A DNA stretch of 13,779 bases from an uncultured Lachnospiraceae bacterium (GCA_910586025.1 CAJUIO010000096.1:1-13779); one strand, 5' to 3'. Counted from the first letter of the stretch, positions 1-7,108 are shown. Notes: generated by a model not told the origin, from the sequence alone. Made by a program: numbers and translations.

Positions 1-98
1 CCTTGTTCTTCCGGTAGTTCCGTGATTCCGCATTCCGCTCCGCCAGCAGATTCTGTACCTTTTCAAATTCCTCTTTGGTAACAATGGGCTGGTGCTTC
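1..98 (-). pseudogene. Fragment of a probable large serine recombinase, cut off by the IS element
   Basis: Read on the minus strand from 97 down to 2, one frame stays open with no in-frame start and gives about 32 residues containing HQPIVTKEEFEKVQNLLAER. This resembles the end of the Recombinase domain of large serine recombinases (TnpX / phage integrase type), where a 'hxPIIsrexFexVQxxLxxR' stretch precedes the zinc-ribbon and coiled-coil region. The frame hits a stop within a few codons of entering the IS sequence (complement of 104-106), so the piece has lost its N-terminal catalytic part. The remainder may continue beyond position 1. The family call rests on one short motif and is moderate. 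A remnant of an integrative element is the natural reading. Confidence 0.55.
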
Positions 99-137
99 TG
101 GACCTATGTCAATACTTTAGACAAAAAAGCCGAAAGA

Positions 138-1055
138 TTATGCTGCTTTTTTGAGTTCCTCATCCTCCTTTTGCTGAGGTGTCATATAACCAATTGCACT
201 ATGGATCCGTTTGCGGTTATACCAGCCCTCTATATATTCAAAGATTGCCCTGCGGGCCTCTTTGGAATCTTGATACGTATGAAGATAGATTTCTTCCTTT
301 TTCAGTACAGAATGGAACGATTTGATACAAGCATTGTCATAAGGATTTCCCTTTCGGCTAAATGAATGCCGTATCTCCCTGCTGTTCAGGAACTTCTCAA
401 ATGATTGGCTTGTATACTGGCTTCCCAAGCCGCTGTGAAGAATGATCCCTCTAGTCTCCCTGACATTCAGACAGGCATTCTTAACAGCTTCTACCGCCAG
501 TTCCGCTGTCATGGATGTTCCATACGCATATCCGATGATCTTACGGCTGCACAAGTCCATTACGGATGCCAGATAGGTCCATCCCTCTTTTTGTACATGG
601 ATATAGGTAATATCGGTACACCATTTCTGGTTGATGGTTTCCGTTTCGAAATCACGTTTCAGAATATTTTCTTTATCATCTGGAACGGTTCCGTGACTGG
701 CATGATGGTTGTATTTCTTTACTACAACAGAGCGCAGTCCATGCTTTGCCATATGCCGCTGAACCCGTTTTATGCTGCAGGGAATCCCACTGCCATTGAG
801 GGTACAACATATTTTAACTGCCCCATACCGCTTCTTTGAATCTTCATAAGCTTCCTTTACCTTCTGGCTGAATTCCTCATATTCCTTCTGCCGGTTTGAG
901 GGTACACAAACCAGAGCTTTGTAATAGGTACTCCTTGGAAATTTCAGGGCGCTGCAAAGCTGGGATACAGTATAATGGGTTAAGTTTTGCTGGATAAAAG
1001 AAACAATCTCAGCTATTGTTCTTTTGCGAATATGGCGGTCGCTTTTTTTAATATT
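138..1055 (-). CDS. IS3-family transposase OrfB (DDE integrase domain), catalytic residues altered
   Basis: This frame is open from 1055 to the stop at 138 and has no good start of its own near the OrfA junction, so it is expected as the C-terminal part of an OrfAB fusion made by frameshift. An N-terminal HTH_21-like segment (IVSFIQQNLTHYTVSQLCSALKFPRSTYYK) precedes the rve integrase core. The first catalytic Asp is present in WCTDITYI (codon 612-614). The second, normally in HSDLGSQYTS, reads HSGLGSQYTS (codon 429-431, GGC where GAC is expected). The Glu normally in DNAxxESF reads DNACIKSF (codon 321-323, AAA where GAA is expected). Exactly 35 residues separate these two positions, as in DD(35)E enzymes, so the alignment is secure. 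The length is intact but catalysis is probably lost. Confidence 0.85.
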   Translation of the reverse strand, partial: NIKKSDRHIRKRTIAEIVSFIQQNLTHYTVSQLCSALKFPRSTYYKALVCVPSNRQKEYEEFSQKVKEAYEDSKKRYGAVKICCTLNGSGIPCSIKRVQRHMAKHGLRSVVVKKYNHHASHGTVPDDKENILKRDFETETINQKWCTDITYIHVQKEGWTYLASVMDLCSRKIIGYAYGTSMTAELAVEAVKNACLNVRETRGIILHSGLGSQYTSQSFEKFLNSREIRHSFSRKGNPYDNACIKSFHSVLKKEEIYLHTYQDSKEARRAIFEYIEGWYNRKRIHSAIGYMTPQQKEDEELKKAA

Positions 1056-1291
1056 TCATTTTGGATTTTAAGACGCTGGATCTCTTTCTGGAGAGCTTTA
1101 TACTCTTTGAGTGTAACGGTTTCCTCCTCGGACACTTTGATTGGAGAAAGCTGTTTTACCCAGTTGCTGAGTGTGCTCCGATTTACGCCATATTCACGTT
1201 CCAGTTGTGGATACGAAGTTCCTCCGGCATTATACAGATCCACGATCTGCTGTTTAAATTCCGGAGTGTAAGATTTTTGACTTTTCGCCAT
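1013..1291 (-). CDS. IS3-family transposase OrfA (HTH subunit)
   Basis: This encodes a 92-residue protein with the HTH_Tnp_1 type fold of IS3-family OrfA, which binds the element's ends. The start begins MAKSQKSYTPEFKQQIVDLY; 'YTPEFKQQIVDLY' and 'EYGVNRSTLSNWVKQ' are the usual helix-turn-helix segments. The C-terminal third (about residues 60-85) is a leucine-zipper-like coiled coil, EYKALQKEIQRLKIQNEILKKA, expected for multimerisation. I chose the ATG at 1289-1291 because an AAGGAG lies 9 bases upstream. An in-frame ATG at 1352-1354 would start at or outside the IS end. The frame stops at 1013, about 14 codons past the slippery run where ribosomes can shift into OrfB. Confidence 0.85.
   Translation of the reverse strand: MAKSQKSYTPEFKQQIVDLYNAGGTSYPQLEREYGVNRSTLSNWVKQLSPIKVSEEETVTLKEYKALQKEIQRLKIQNEILKKATAIFAKEQ
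1043..1049 (-). other. Programmed -1 frameshift slippery run (A7) between OrfA and OrfB
   Basis: On the minus strand OrfA reads TTA AAA AAA GCG across a run of seven A. A one-base backward slip on AAA AAA continues as AGC GAC CGC, which is the open OrfB frame. This is the classical A-run signal used by IS3-family elements to make the OrfAB transposase, here about 384 residues long. No downstream stimulatory structure was assessed. Confidence 0.8.
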
Positions 1292-1371
1292 GTGGAACAT
1301 CTCCTTTGCTCTTTCATTTGAGAGTATAGGTTGTTCAACTTTTCCTGTCCACATTTATATACTAACATCAC

Positions 1372-2856
1372 CTAAAGCGTAACGCCCTGCTTGAAGATGG
1401 CCATATCGTGAAAGCCCGCCTCCTCGCTGCAGACCTTTCTTCCCGAAGCTGTCTCGATCACCAGGTCAAAAAGGCCTTTTGCCGTCTCCTCCATGGTTAC
1501 GCCCTCAACGAGAACGCCCGCATTAAAGTCAATCCAACCGGCCTTCCTCTCCGCAAGGGAAGAATTGCTGGAAATCTTCAAAGTGGGAACCGGGGACGCA
1601 AAGGGTGTTCCCCTTCCTGTGGTAAAAAGCACAATATGGGCTCCGCTCGCCGCAAGCGCCGTTGCCGCAACCAGGTCGTTGCCGGGCGCAGCAAGGAGAT
1701 TGAGTCCTGGCCTCATCACTCTCTCCCCATAGTCCAGCACCCCTCTGACCGGAGCGCTTCCGGATTTCTGCGTACATCCCAGAGACTTGTCCTCCAATGT
1801 GGAAATTCCTCCCTTCTTGTTGCCCGGGGAGGGATTCTCGTAGATGGTCTGATTATGACTCTTAAAATAATTCTTAAAATCATTAATCAGCGCCACCGTG
1901 TCGTCAAAGAGCTCCTCACTCTCGCAGCGGTTCATCAGCAGCGTCTCCGCGCCGAACATCTCCGGCACCTCCGTGAGAATGGTGGTCCCGCCCGCCCCGA
2001 TCAGAAGATCAGAAAATTTCCCCACAAGAGGATTGGCCGTAATTCCGGAAAACCCGTCGCTCCCGCCGCATTTAAGTCCCACGATCAGCCTGGACGCACT
2101 GACAGGAACCCTCTCCATTGGTGCGGCAAAGTCGATCAGCTCCTTCACAAGCTCCACACCCCTTGCGATCTCATCCTCACACTCCTGACAGACTAGAAAT
2201 TTCACCCTGTTCCCGTCATAATCCCCTATGTAGGATTTTAAAACGTCAATATTGCTGTTTTCACAGCCAAGCCCCAGGACAAGGACACCTCCCGCATTGG
2301 GATGATTGACCAGATCCGACAAAATCACCCTGGTGTGCTCCTGATCGTCTCCCATCTGGGAACAGCCGTAAGGGTGCGGAAAGGGGACCACCGCCTCCAC
2401 GCTTCCCCGCACAAAGGCATTCGCCCATCCCGCAATGGCTCCCGCCACATTGTTCACGCAGCCCACCGTCGGAATAATCCAGATTTCATTGCGGACTCCC
2501 ACCGTGCCGTCCTTCCTCTCAAATCCCTGAAAAAACACTTCCTCCTTCGGGCCGGCAGGATTCTTTGCGCCTGCAGGCTCATAAAAATAGGTGAGAAGAT
2601 CGCCAAGTCCCGTCCTGATATTGTGTACATGGATCCAGTCTCCCTTTTTGATCTTCTCTCCGGCCAGGCCGATAGGGCAGCCGTATTTGACCACCGCCTC
2701 CCCTTCCCCGATATCTGCAAGGGCTATCTTGTGTCCTGCCGGGATTTCCATATTGGCTCTCACCGTTTCGCCGCCCGTCTCCACGCACTCGCCGGATCCG
2801 ATGGTTTCAATCGCAACCGCCACATTATCGCTTTCATGAATTTTGAATAGTTTCAT
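1372..2856 (-). CDS. uxaA: Altronate dehydratase
   Basis: The product dehydrates D-altronate to 2-keto-3-deoxy-D-gluconate in the cytoplasm, the third step of galacturonate catabolism. At 494 residues it matches the size of known UxaA proteins. An N-terminal SAF-type domain (about residues 1-95) is followed by the UxaA/GarD catalytic region. Conserved segments include GVRNEIWIIPTVGCVNN (120-136), HPYGCSQMGDDQEH (161-174), GLGCEN (195-200) and LKCGGSDGFSGITANP (261-276); these Cys- and His-containing motifs suit the family's metal-dependent dehydratases. The gene starts 17 bp after uxaB with GGGGGAGG just upstream of the ATG, so the two are co-transcribed. The C-terminus appears complete (ends GVTL). 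The IS end lies only about 20 bp past the stop, and no terminator is visible in that gap. Confidence 0.93.
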   Translation of the reverse strand: MKLFKIHESDNVAVAIETIGSGECVETGGETVRANMEIPAGHKIALADIGEGEAVVKYGCPIGLAGEKIKKGDWIHVHNIRTGLGDLLTYFYEPAGAKNPAGPKEEVFFQGFERKDGTVGVRNEIWIIPTVGCVNNVAGAIAGWANAFVRGSVEAVVPFPHPYGCSQMGDDQEHTRVILSDLVNHPNAGGVLVLGLGCENSNIDVLKSYIGDYDGNRVKFLVCQECEDEIARGVELVKELIDFAAPMERVPVSASRLIVGLKCGGSDGFSGITANPLVGKFSDLLIGAGGTTILTEVPEMFGAETLLMNRCESEELFDDTVALINDFKNYFKSHNQTIYENPSPGNKKGGISTLEDKSLGCTQKSGSAPVRGVLDYGERVMRPGLNLLAAPGNDLVAATALAASGAHIVLFTTGRGTPFASPVPTLKISSNSSLAERKAGWIDFNAGVLVEGVTMEETAKGLFDLVIETASGRKVCSEEAGFHDMAIFKQGVTL

Positions 2857-2873
2857 GCCTCCCCCTTTATCGT

Positions 2874-4334
2874 CTAAAACCTTTTCTCCAGCGTCTTTCT
2901 CATACCCTGGTCCGCAATCTCGTCCAGATATGCGGCAACCTCCTCCACAAGTCCCTCAATCCGTGTGAGATCCTGTCCGAAGAACTCCTCATTCCCCAGA
3001 AAACTCTGTGCGAGCTGCGCGGAAGGCTTTCCGCTGTTTGCCGCAAAAAATTCCAGGACCGGCATATCATCCATGATCCTGTATTCCTGCCCGTCCCTGT
3101 GACCGATCAGAGCCTTATCCCTGATCTCCGTTCCCTTATAAAACGCCATGAGAGCGGCAAGGGAGAAGGTGAGACGCCCGGGAAGCCTTCCGTTCATCTC
3201 TATATATTCAAGGAAGCTCGGCATACATCTTGCACGCCACTTGGAAACGGAATTCAATGCGATAGACAGCAGGGCATGCTTCACATAAGGGTTATGAAAC
3301 CGTGCGATCACCGCCTCCGCAAAATCGCAAAGCTCCTTCTTGGGCAGCGTCAGGGTGGGGATCACCTCATCGTAGATCGTCTCCTTCATAAACCGGAAGA
3401 TAGTTTCATCCTCCATGGATTCCAGCACAATATCATTGCCCGCAAGGAAGGATGCCAGAACAAAGGAGGTGTGGGCTCCGTTCAAGATGCGCACCTTTCT
3501 CTGCTTGTAGGGCTTCTGATTGTCCGTATAGATAACGGGAAGACCCGCCGCATCCAGAGGAAACTCACCGCTGATATCCCTGGGGCATTCGATGACCCAG
3601 AGTGCAAAGGGCTCTCCTGTGACAATCAGCTCATCCCGGTAGCCCCACTCCGCCCAGAGCCTTTCATCCTCCTCCCCGGGATATCCGGTGATGATCCTGT
3701 CAACCAGCGTGGAACAGAAAATGCAGGCTTCGTTCAGCCAGCTCTTAAATTCCTCTTCGAGATTCCAGTTGTCAGCCTGTTTCAGAACGCATTCCTTAAG
3801 ACGGATGCCGTTATCGTCAATCAGCTCCACCGGAAGCATCACCAGGCCCTTGTCTATAGCGCCCTCAAAATGCAGATATCTCTCATACAAAAACTTTGCA
3901 AGCTTTCCGGGAAAACTTCTGGGAGGACACAGCTCCAGTCTGTCGTCTTCATCATAAACGATTCCCGCCTCCGTGGTGTTGGAAACAATATATCTCAAGG
4001 TATCCAGCCTTGCAAAAGCGCTGTATTTTTCATATTCCTCGTAAGCCGCCGTCACGTCCGTCACACTTGTCACGATACGATTCTGCACTGCCGCCTCCCC
4101 GTCCACAATGCCCCTCAGGGAAACCGTGTACTGAGCCTCCTGCGCGCGGAAACGGTCCAGCGTGCCGAATTCGATCGGCTTCACCAGCACGATATCGCCG
4201 TCAAATTTTCCCTTCTCATTGGCGATATCAATCATATAGTCCACAAACCCTCTCAGAAAATTGCCTTCTCCAAACTGGAGAACCTTCACCGGCCTTTCCT
4301 TCTTGCCTGTCCTTGCCTTTGATAATAATTCCAT
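2874..4334 (-). CDS. uxaB: Tagaturonate reductase (altronate oxidoreductase)
   Basis: This is an NAD-dependent cytoplasmic oxidoreductase of the mannitol dehydrogenase family, reducing D-tagaturonate to D-altronate. The chosen start gives 486 residues, close to E. coli UxaB, and places the nucleotide-binding stretch VLQFGEGNFLRGF at residues 18-30 as expected. VDRIITG (211-217) is a family signature. KVRILNGAHTSF (280-291) carries the Lys, Asn and His (K280, N285, H288) of the family's catalytic K-x4-N-x2-H motif. The ATG at 4332-4334 has AGGAG seven bases upstream. The frame is open further, to 4577, but the extra residues match nothing in the family and would run through the operator and promoter. 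It is the first gene of the leftward uxaBA unit. UxuB (mannonate oxidoreductase) is a related alternative, but uxaA and uxaC next door favour UxaB. Confidence 0.92.
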   Translation of the reverse strand: MELLSKARTGKKERPVKVLQFGEGNFLRGFVDYMIDIANEKGKFDGDIVLVKPIEFGTLDRFRAQEAQYTVSLRGIVDGEAAVQNRIVTSVTDVTAAYEEYEKYSAFARLDTLRYIVSNTTEAGIVYDEDDRLELCPPRSFPGKLAKFLYERYLHFEGAIDKGLVMLPVELIDDNGIRLKECVLKQADNWNLEEEFKSWLNEACIFCSTLVDRIITGYPGEEDERLWAEWGYRDELIVTGEPFALWVIECPRDISGEFPLDAAGLPVIYTDNQKPYKQRKVRILNGAHTSFVLASFLAGNDIVLESMEDETIFRFMKETIYDEVIPTLTLPKKELCDFAEAVIARFHNPYVKHALLSIALNSVSKWRARCMPSFLEYIEMNGRLPGRLTFSLAALMAFYKGTEIRDKALIGHRDGQEYRIMDDMPVLEFFAANSGKPSAQLAQSFLGNEEFFGQDLTRIEGLVEEVAAYLDEIADQGMRKTLEKRF

Positions 4335-4416
4335 CTCTTCTCTCCTTAGCTCTGCTGAAAATCTTGTCAAAAACCCTTCTTCCGTCATGTCTGCTGCAGG
4401 TATGACGCACATTTCT

Positions 4417-4432
4417 ATGTAAGTGCTTACAT
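4417..4432. promoter_or_regulatory. Operator-like palindrome O1 (uxaB side)
   Basis: The 16-mer ATGTAAGTGCTTACAT has perfectly complementary 7-base arms around a 2-base centre. It lies just downstream of the proposed uxaB -10 box, covering the likely start region of the transcript, where a bound repressor would block initiation. Its arms match those of O2 apart from one position (ATGTAAR...YTTACAT), as expected for a LacI-family dimer site. The sequence also fits the CcpA cre pattern except at one central base, so CcpA binding is an alternative or additional reading. Confidence 0.8.
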
Positions 4433-4437
4433 TCACA

Positions 4438-4466
4438 ATACTACATCTCTTTCTCCGATAAGTCAA
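4438..4466 (-). promoter_or_regulatory. Sigma-A type promoter for uxaBA
   Basis: On the minus strand, TTGACT (complement of 4461-4466) and TAGTAT (complement of 4438-4443) are separated by exactly 17 bases. They match the -35 and -10 consensus at 5 of 6 and 4 of 6 positions. The predicted transcript start falls at about 4431-4432, at the edge of O1, and leaves a leader of about 95 bases before the uxaB ATG. Confidence 0.7.
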
Positions 4467-4532
4467 TAGACTTCTCCCCCGTTTTATAGGAGTTTCCCGC
4501 AAATTTGCCGGCGAATTTTTTCTCCCTCCTTC

Positions 4533-4561
4533 TTGTATTTTGAGAAGACATATTGTATAAT
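4533..4561 (+). promoter_or_regulatory. Sigma-A type promoter for the LacI-family regulator and uxaC
   Basis: A perfect TATAAT (4556-4561) is preceded, 17 bases upstream, by the weak -35 TTGTAT (4533-4538). The predicted transcript start is about 4568, which puts the O2 palindrome at roughly +8 to +24. This suits autoregulation of the regulator by roadblock. Confidence 0.65.
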
Positions 4562-4575
4562 CAGAGTAGTTTTTC

Positions 4576-4591
4576 ATGTAAACATTTACAT
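4576..4591. promoter_or_regulatory. Operator-like palindrome O2 (regulator side)
   Basis: The 16-mer ATGTAAACATTTACAT has perfectly complementary 7-base arms around a central CA. It lies between the predicted regulator transcript start and its ribosome binding site. It is the same motif as O1, about 159 bp away centre to centre. Two matching palindromes flanking a divergent promoter pair point to the local LacI-type regulator as the ligand. CcpA is a possible competitor because the motif is one base off a cre site. Confidence 0.8.
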
Positions 4592-4603
4592 ACTTTTTTC
4601 AAA

Positions 4604-4609
4604 AAGGAG
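4604..4609 (+). promoter_or_regulatory. Ribosome binding site that fixes the TTG start of the LacI-type gene
   Basis: AAGGAG ends 10 bases before the TTG at 4620-4622. No ATG lies at a suitable distance. The upstream in-frame ATG at 4533 coincides with the promoter -35 and cannot be the start. The TTG places residue 2 directly before the IYDISKQAGVS helix-turn-helix. Confidence 0.7.
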
Positions 4610-4619
4610 ACCCGATTAC

Positions 4620-5633
4620 TTGACTATTTATGACATTTCAAAGCAGGCCGGCGTTTCCATTGCCACTGTTTCCAGAGTGTTAAACGGCAGTGCAAACGTC
4701 AAACCGAAAACAAGAAAAAAAGTATTGGAAGTCATGGAACAGTGCGGCTACACGCCCAACGCTTTTGCCAGAGGTCTGGGGCTGGATTCCATGAACACGG
4801 TGGGGATTCTCTGTGCCGATTCCTCCGACCTGTATCTGGCCAAGGCCGTCTATTTCATTGAAAAGAATCTGAGGGCAGGAGGATATCATTCCATTCTCTG
4901 CTGTACCGGCTATGAACAGGAAAACATGAAAGCCTCTCTTTCCCTTTTACTGGAACAGAGAGTTGACAGCGTTATCATGGTGGGCTCTGCCTTTATCGAG
5001 GAGGACGGTGACAATCAATATATCCGAAATGCGGCCGCCCAGGTTCCGGTCATGCTTCTCAACGCAGACCTCGACTGCCCGAACGTCTACTGCACCATGT
5101 GCGACGACTTCAAGGCTGCCCAGGAGGCTACCATGTTTCTGTTCAGCCAGGGAATCACGGATATTCTTTATCTGTACAATTCCACCTCCTACAGCGGCAG
5201 GAAGAAGCTGTCCGGCTATCAGTCCGCCTACCTGATGAAGGATATTCCCCTAAACAAGCAATACCAGCAGTTTTTTCCCGGCTCCCACGAGGACATCGAC
5301 GGTGTCTGCCAGTTTCTGAATGAGCTCCGCAAAAAAGGACTTGCTTTTCATGCCGTTCTCTCCGCAGAGGACATGTTGGCTGCCGGAGCCATAAAATATG
5401 CCAGAATAAATAATCTGTCTGTTCCGGAGGATCTGTCCGTTATCGGCTACAACAATTCGCTCCTGTGTATTTGCTGCGAGCCGGAGCTCTCTTCCATCGA
5501 CAATCATCTGGAAACGCTCTGTTCCCAGCTGGTCAAAACCTGTATCGGTATTTTGAGCGGTGAAGAAATGCCTCAGAAAACGATTTTCTCCGGCGAACTT
5601 ATCAAGCGTTCAAGCACCACAACGAAGCTCTGA
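4620..5633 (+). CDS. LacI-family transcriptional regulator of hexuronate catabolism
   Basis: From the TTG start this is a 337-residue LacI/GalR-type repressor. The helix-turn-helix spans about residues 4-23 (IYDISKQAGVSIATVSRVLNG), followed by the hinge region YTPNAFARGL, whose Leu (about residue 53) is the minor-groove lever typical of the family. Residues from about 60 on form the periplasmic-binding-protein-like effector domain (TVGILCADSSDLYLAKAVYFIE..., SVIMVG, DLSVIGYNNS). It probably represses both uxaBA and its own uxaC-containing unit through O1 and O2, with a hexuronate intermediate such as galacturonate or tagaturonate as inducer. The target is inferred from position and the effector is a guess. 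It is unusual in carrying a Cys-rich ILC...LLCICCEPE stretch late in the effector domain. Confidence 0.9.
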   Translation: MTIYDISKQAGVSIATVSRVLNGSANVKPKTRKKVLEVMEQCGYTPNAFARGLGLDSMNTVGILCADSSDLYLAKAVYFIEKNLRAGGYHSILCCTGYEQENMKASLSLLLEQRVDSVIMVGSAFIEEDGDNQYIRNAAAQVPVMLLNADLDCPNVYCTMCDDFKAAQEATMFLFSQGITDILYLYNSTSYSGRKKLSGYQSAYLMKDIPLNKQYQQFFPGSHEDIDGVCQFLNELRKKGLAFHAVLSAEDMLAAGAIKYARINNLSVPEDLSVIGYNNSLLCICCEPELSSIDNHLETLCSQLVKTCIGILSGEEMPQKTIFSGELIKRSSTTTKL

Positions 5634-5653
5634 GATCAGACTTTAATCTGATC
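5634..5653 (+). other. Hairpin between the regulator and uxaC
   Basis: GATCAGA and TCTGATC form a perfect 7-bp stem around a 6-base loop immediately after the regulator's stop codon. No T-run follows, so it is not a standard terminator. It could stabilise a processed uxaC transcript, attenuate readthrough weakly, or be chance. Confidence 0.45.
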
Positions 5654-5688
5654 CTCAAAGAATAAATTTATCAAGGAGGACTATTTTT

Positions 5689-7095
5689 ATGAAACCATTT
5701 ATGGATGAGGATTTTCTGTTATCCACTCCCACTGCACAGACTCTCTTTCACGAGTATGCCGAAAAGATGCCCGTTCTGGATTACCACTGTCATATTAACC
5801 CGAGAGAAATTGCCGAAAACCGCAAATTCGACAATATCACCCAGGTATGGCTTGGCGGCGATCACTACAAGTGGCGTTTTATGCGTTCCTGCGGAGTGGA
5901 GGAACGCTTTATCACAGGCGATGCCTCCGATCAGGAAAAATTCTTTAAATGGGCCGAGGTTCTCGGAAAGGCCATCGGCAATCCGCTTTATCACTGGAGC
6001 CATCTTGAGCTTAAGAGATATTTCGGCTATAACGGGACACTCAGCAAAAAGACCGCCGGGGAGGTCTGGAATCTGTGCAACGAAAAGCTGGCTCAGGATT
6101 CCATGAGCGTCCGCAATCTCATACGCAGCTCAGGCGTTACTCTGATCTGCACCACGGATGATCCGGCAGACTCCCTGGAGTGGCATGAGAAGATCGCTGC
6201 GGATGAAAGCTTCGAGGTTCAGGTTCTTCCGGCATGGCGCCCTGACAAGGCCATGAACATAGAAAAGCCGGATTACGCTGATTATCTCGCCACACTTTCC
6301 GCCGTAAGCGGCATCAAGGTGGATTCCTTCTCTTCCTTAAAGGATGCTCTGAAAAACCGCATGGATTTCTTTGCCTCCAGGGGCTGCAGTGTTTCCGACC
6401 ACGGTCTGGAATATGTGATGTACTATCCAGCCTCCGAGAAAACGGTCGAGGATATCTTCCAAAAACGCCTCGGCGGCGCGGCGCTTTCCAGGGAAGAAGA
6501 GCTGACCTTCAAGACTGCCTTCATGCTTTTTGTGGGAAGGGAATACAACAGGCGCAGCTGGGTTATGCAGCTCCACTATGGCTGCAAAAGAGACAATAAT
6601 AAGCTGATGTTTGAAAAGCTCGGCCCCGACACCGGGTTTGACTGTATCAATAATTACACTCCGTCCGCACAGATGACTGATTTCCTCAATGCGCTGGTCA
6701 GTACGGACGAACTGCCAAAGACCATCATATACAGCCTCAATCCCAACGATAACCAGGCCATCGGAACCATTATCGGATGCTTCCAGGATTCCACGGCTAT
6801 TGCCAAGATCCAGCAAGGCAGCGCATGGTGGTTCAATGATCATAAGACCGGCATGAGAGATCAGATGCTCTCTCTCGCAAGCCTCGGAAATCTCTCCGGC
6901 TTCGTGGGAATGCTCACCGATTCCAGAAGCTTCTTATCCTACACAAGGCACGAGTATTTCCGCCGCATTCTCTGCGAGCTCATAGGCGGAATTGTTGAAA
7001 ACGGGGAATTTCCGGCAGACATGGATACGCTCTCTGAGATTGTAAAGGACATCTCTTACAATAATGCGGTTCGGTATTTTGGATTTAATCTCTAG
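5689..7095 (+). CDS. uxaC: Glucuronate/galacturonate isomerase (uronate isomerase)
   Basis: The product interconverts D-galacturonate and D-tagaturonate, and D-glucuronate and D-fructuronate, in the cytoplasm; it is the entry step feeding UxaB. At 468 residues it is within two residues of E. coli UxaC, and the frame is intact throughout. It belongs to the amidohydrolase superfamily: the DYHCHINP segment (residues 31-38) gives the N-terminal metal-binding H33-x-H35. VWLGGDHYKWRFMRSCGV, ICTTDDPADSLEWHE and LTDSRSFLSYTRHEYFRRILCE are characteristic of UxaC. AAGGAGG lies 9 bases before the ATG. It follows the regulator by 55 bp, in the same direction and with no strong terminator between, so it is probably co-transcribed and under the same autoregulated promoter. 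Confidence 0.95.
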   Translation: MKPFMDEDFLLSTPTAQTLFHEYAEKMPVLDYHCHINPREIAENRKFDNITQVWLGGDHYKWRFMRSCGVEERFITGDASDQEKFFKWAEVLGKAIGNPLYHWSHLELKRYFGYNGTLSKKTAGEVWNLCNEKLAQDSMSVRNLIRSSGVTLICTTDDPADSLEWHEKIAADESFEVQVLPAWRPDKAMNIEKPDYADYLATLSAVSGIKVDSFSSLKDALKNRMDFFASRGCSVSDHGLEYVMYYPASEKTVEDIFQKRLGGAALSREEELTFKTAFMLFVGREYNRRSWVMQLHYGCKRDNNKLMFEKLGPDTGFDCINNYTPSAQMTDFLNALVSTDELPKTIIYSLNPNDNQAIGTIIGCFQDSTAIAKIQQGSAWWFNDHKTGMRDQMLSLASLGNLSGFVGMLTDSRSFLSYTRHEYFRRILCELIGGIVENGEFPADMDTLSEIVKDISYNNAVRYFGFNL

Positions 7096-7108
7096 TTTTC
7101 ATGACACA

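Larger units (their letters stand above)
99..1351 (-). mobile_element. IS3-family insertion sequence (about 1.25 kb)
   Basis: The element holds the two overlapping reading frames typical of IS3-family transposases, both on the minus strand and linked by a -1 frameshift signal. The ends are proposed at TGGAC (99-103) and its complement GTCCA (1347-1351). Beyond these five bases the terminal repeats are only loosely similar, so the exact ends may be off by a few bases. The size suits the family. No matching 3-4 bp target duplication is seen (left flank ends in cttc, right flank begins with catt). The left flank is a recombinase fragment and the right flank is the end of uxaA, so the two sides were probably not contiguous before insertion. 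The transposase has lost catalytic residues, so the copy is probably immobile by itself. Confidence 0.85.

Noticed and set aside
138..752. OrfB as a separate 204-residue protein starting at the internal ATG at 752
   Set aside because: The same frame is open to 1055 and encodes the expected N-terminal OrfB region; the ATG is internal.
95..1355. Target site duplication flanking the IS
   Set aside because: The bases beside the proposed ends (cttc on the left, catt on the right) do not match, and shifting the ends by a few bases does not produce a repeat.
1408..2850. Long plus-strand open frames opposite uxaA (for example 1408-2196 and 2302-2850)
   Set aside because: They are antisense shadows of a well-recognised gene, with no recognisable domains and no suitable ribosome binding sites.
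3099..4322. A 407-codon plus-strand open frame opposite uxaB
   Set aside because: It lies wholly inside uxaB, its translation resembles no family, and the minus strand carries clear family motifs.
4335..4577. Longer N-terminus for UxaB starting at 4577, 4412 or 4388
   Set aside because: The extension would pass through the promoter and operator, lacks good ribosome sites, and adds residues absent from the family; the ATG at 4334 has AGGAG and gives the expected length.
4533..4619. ATG at 4533 as start of the LacI-type regulator
   Set aside because: It overlaps the -35 box and would translate through the -10 box and O2; the TTG at 4620 has a ribosome site and places the HTH at the N-terminus.
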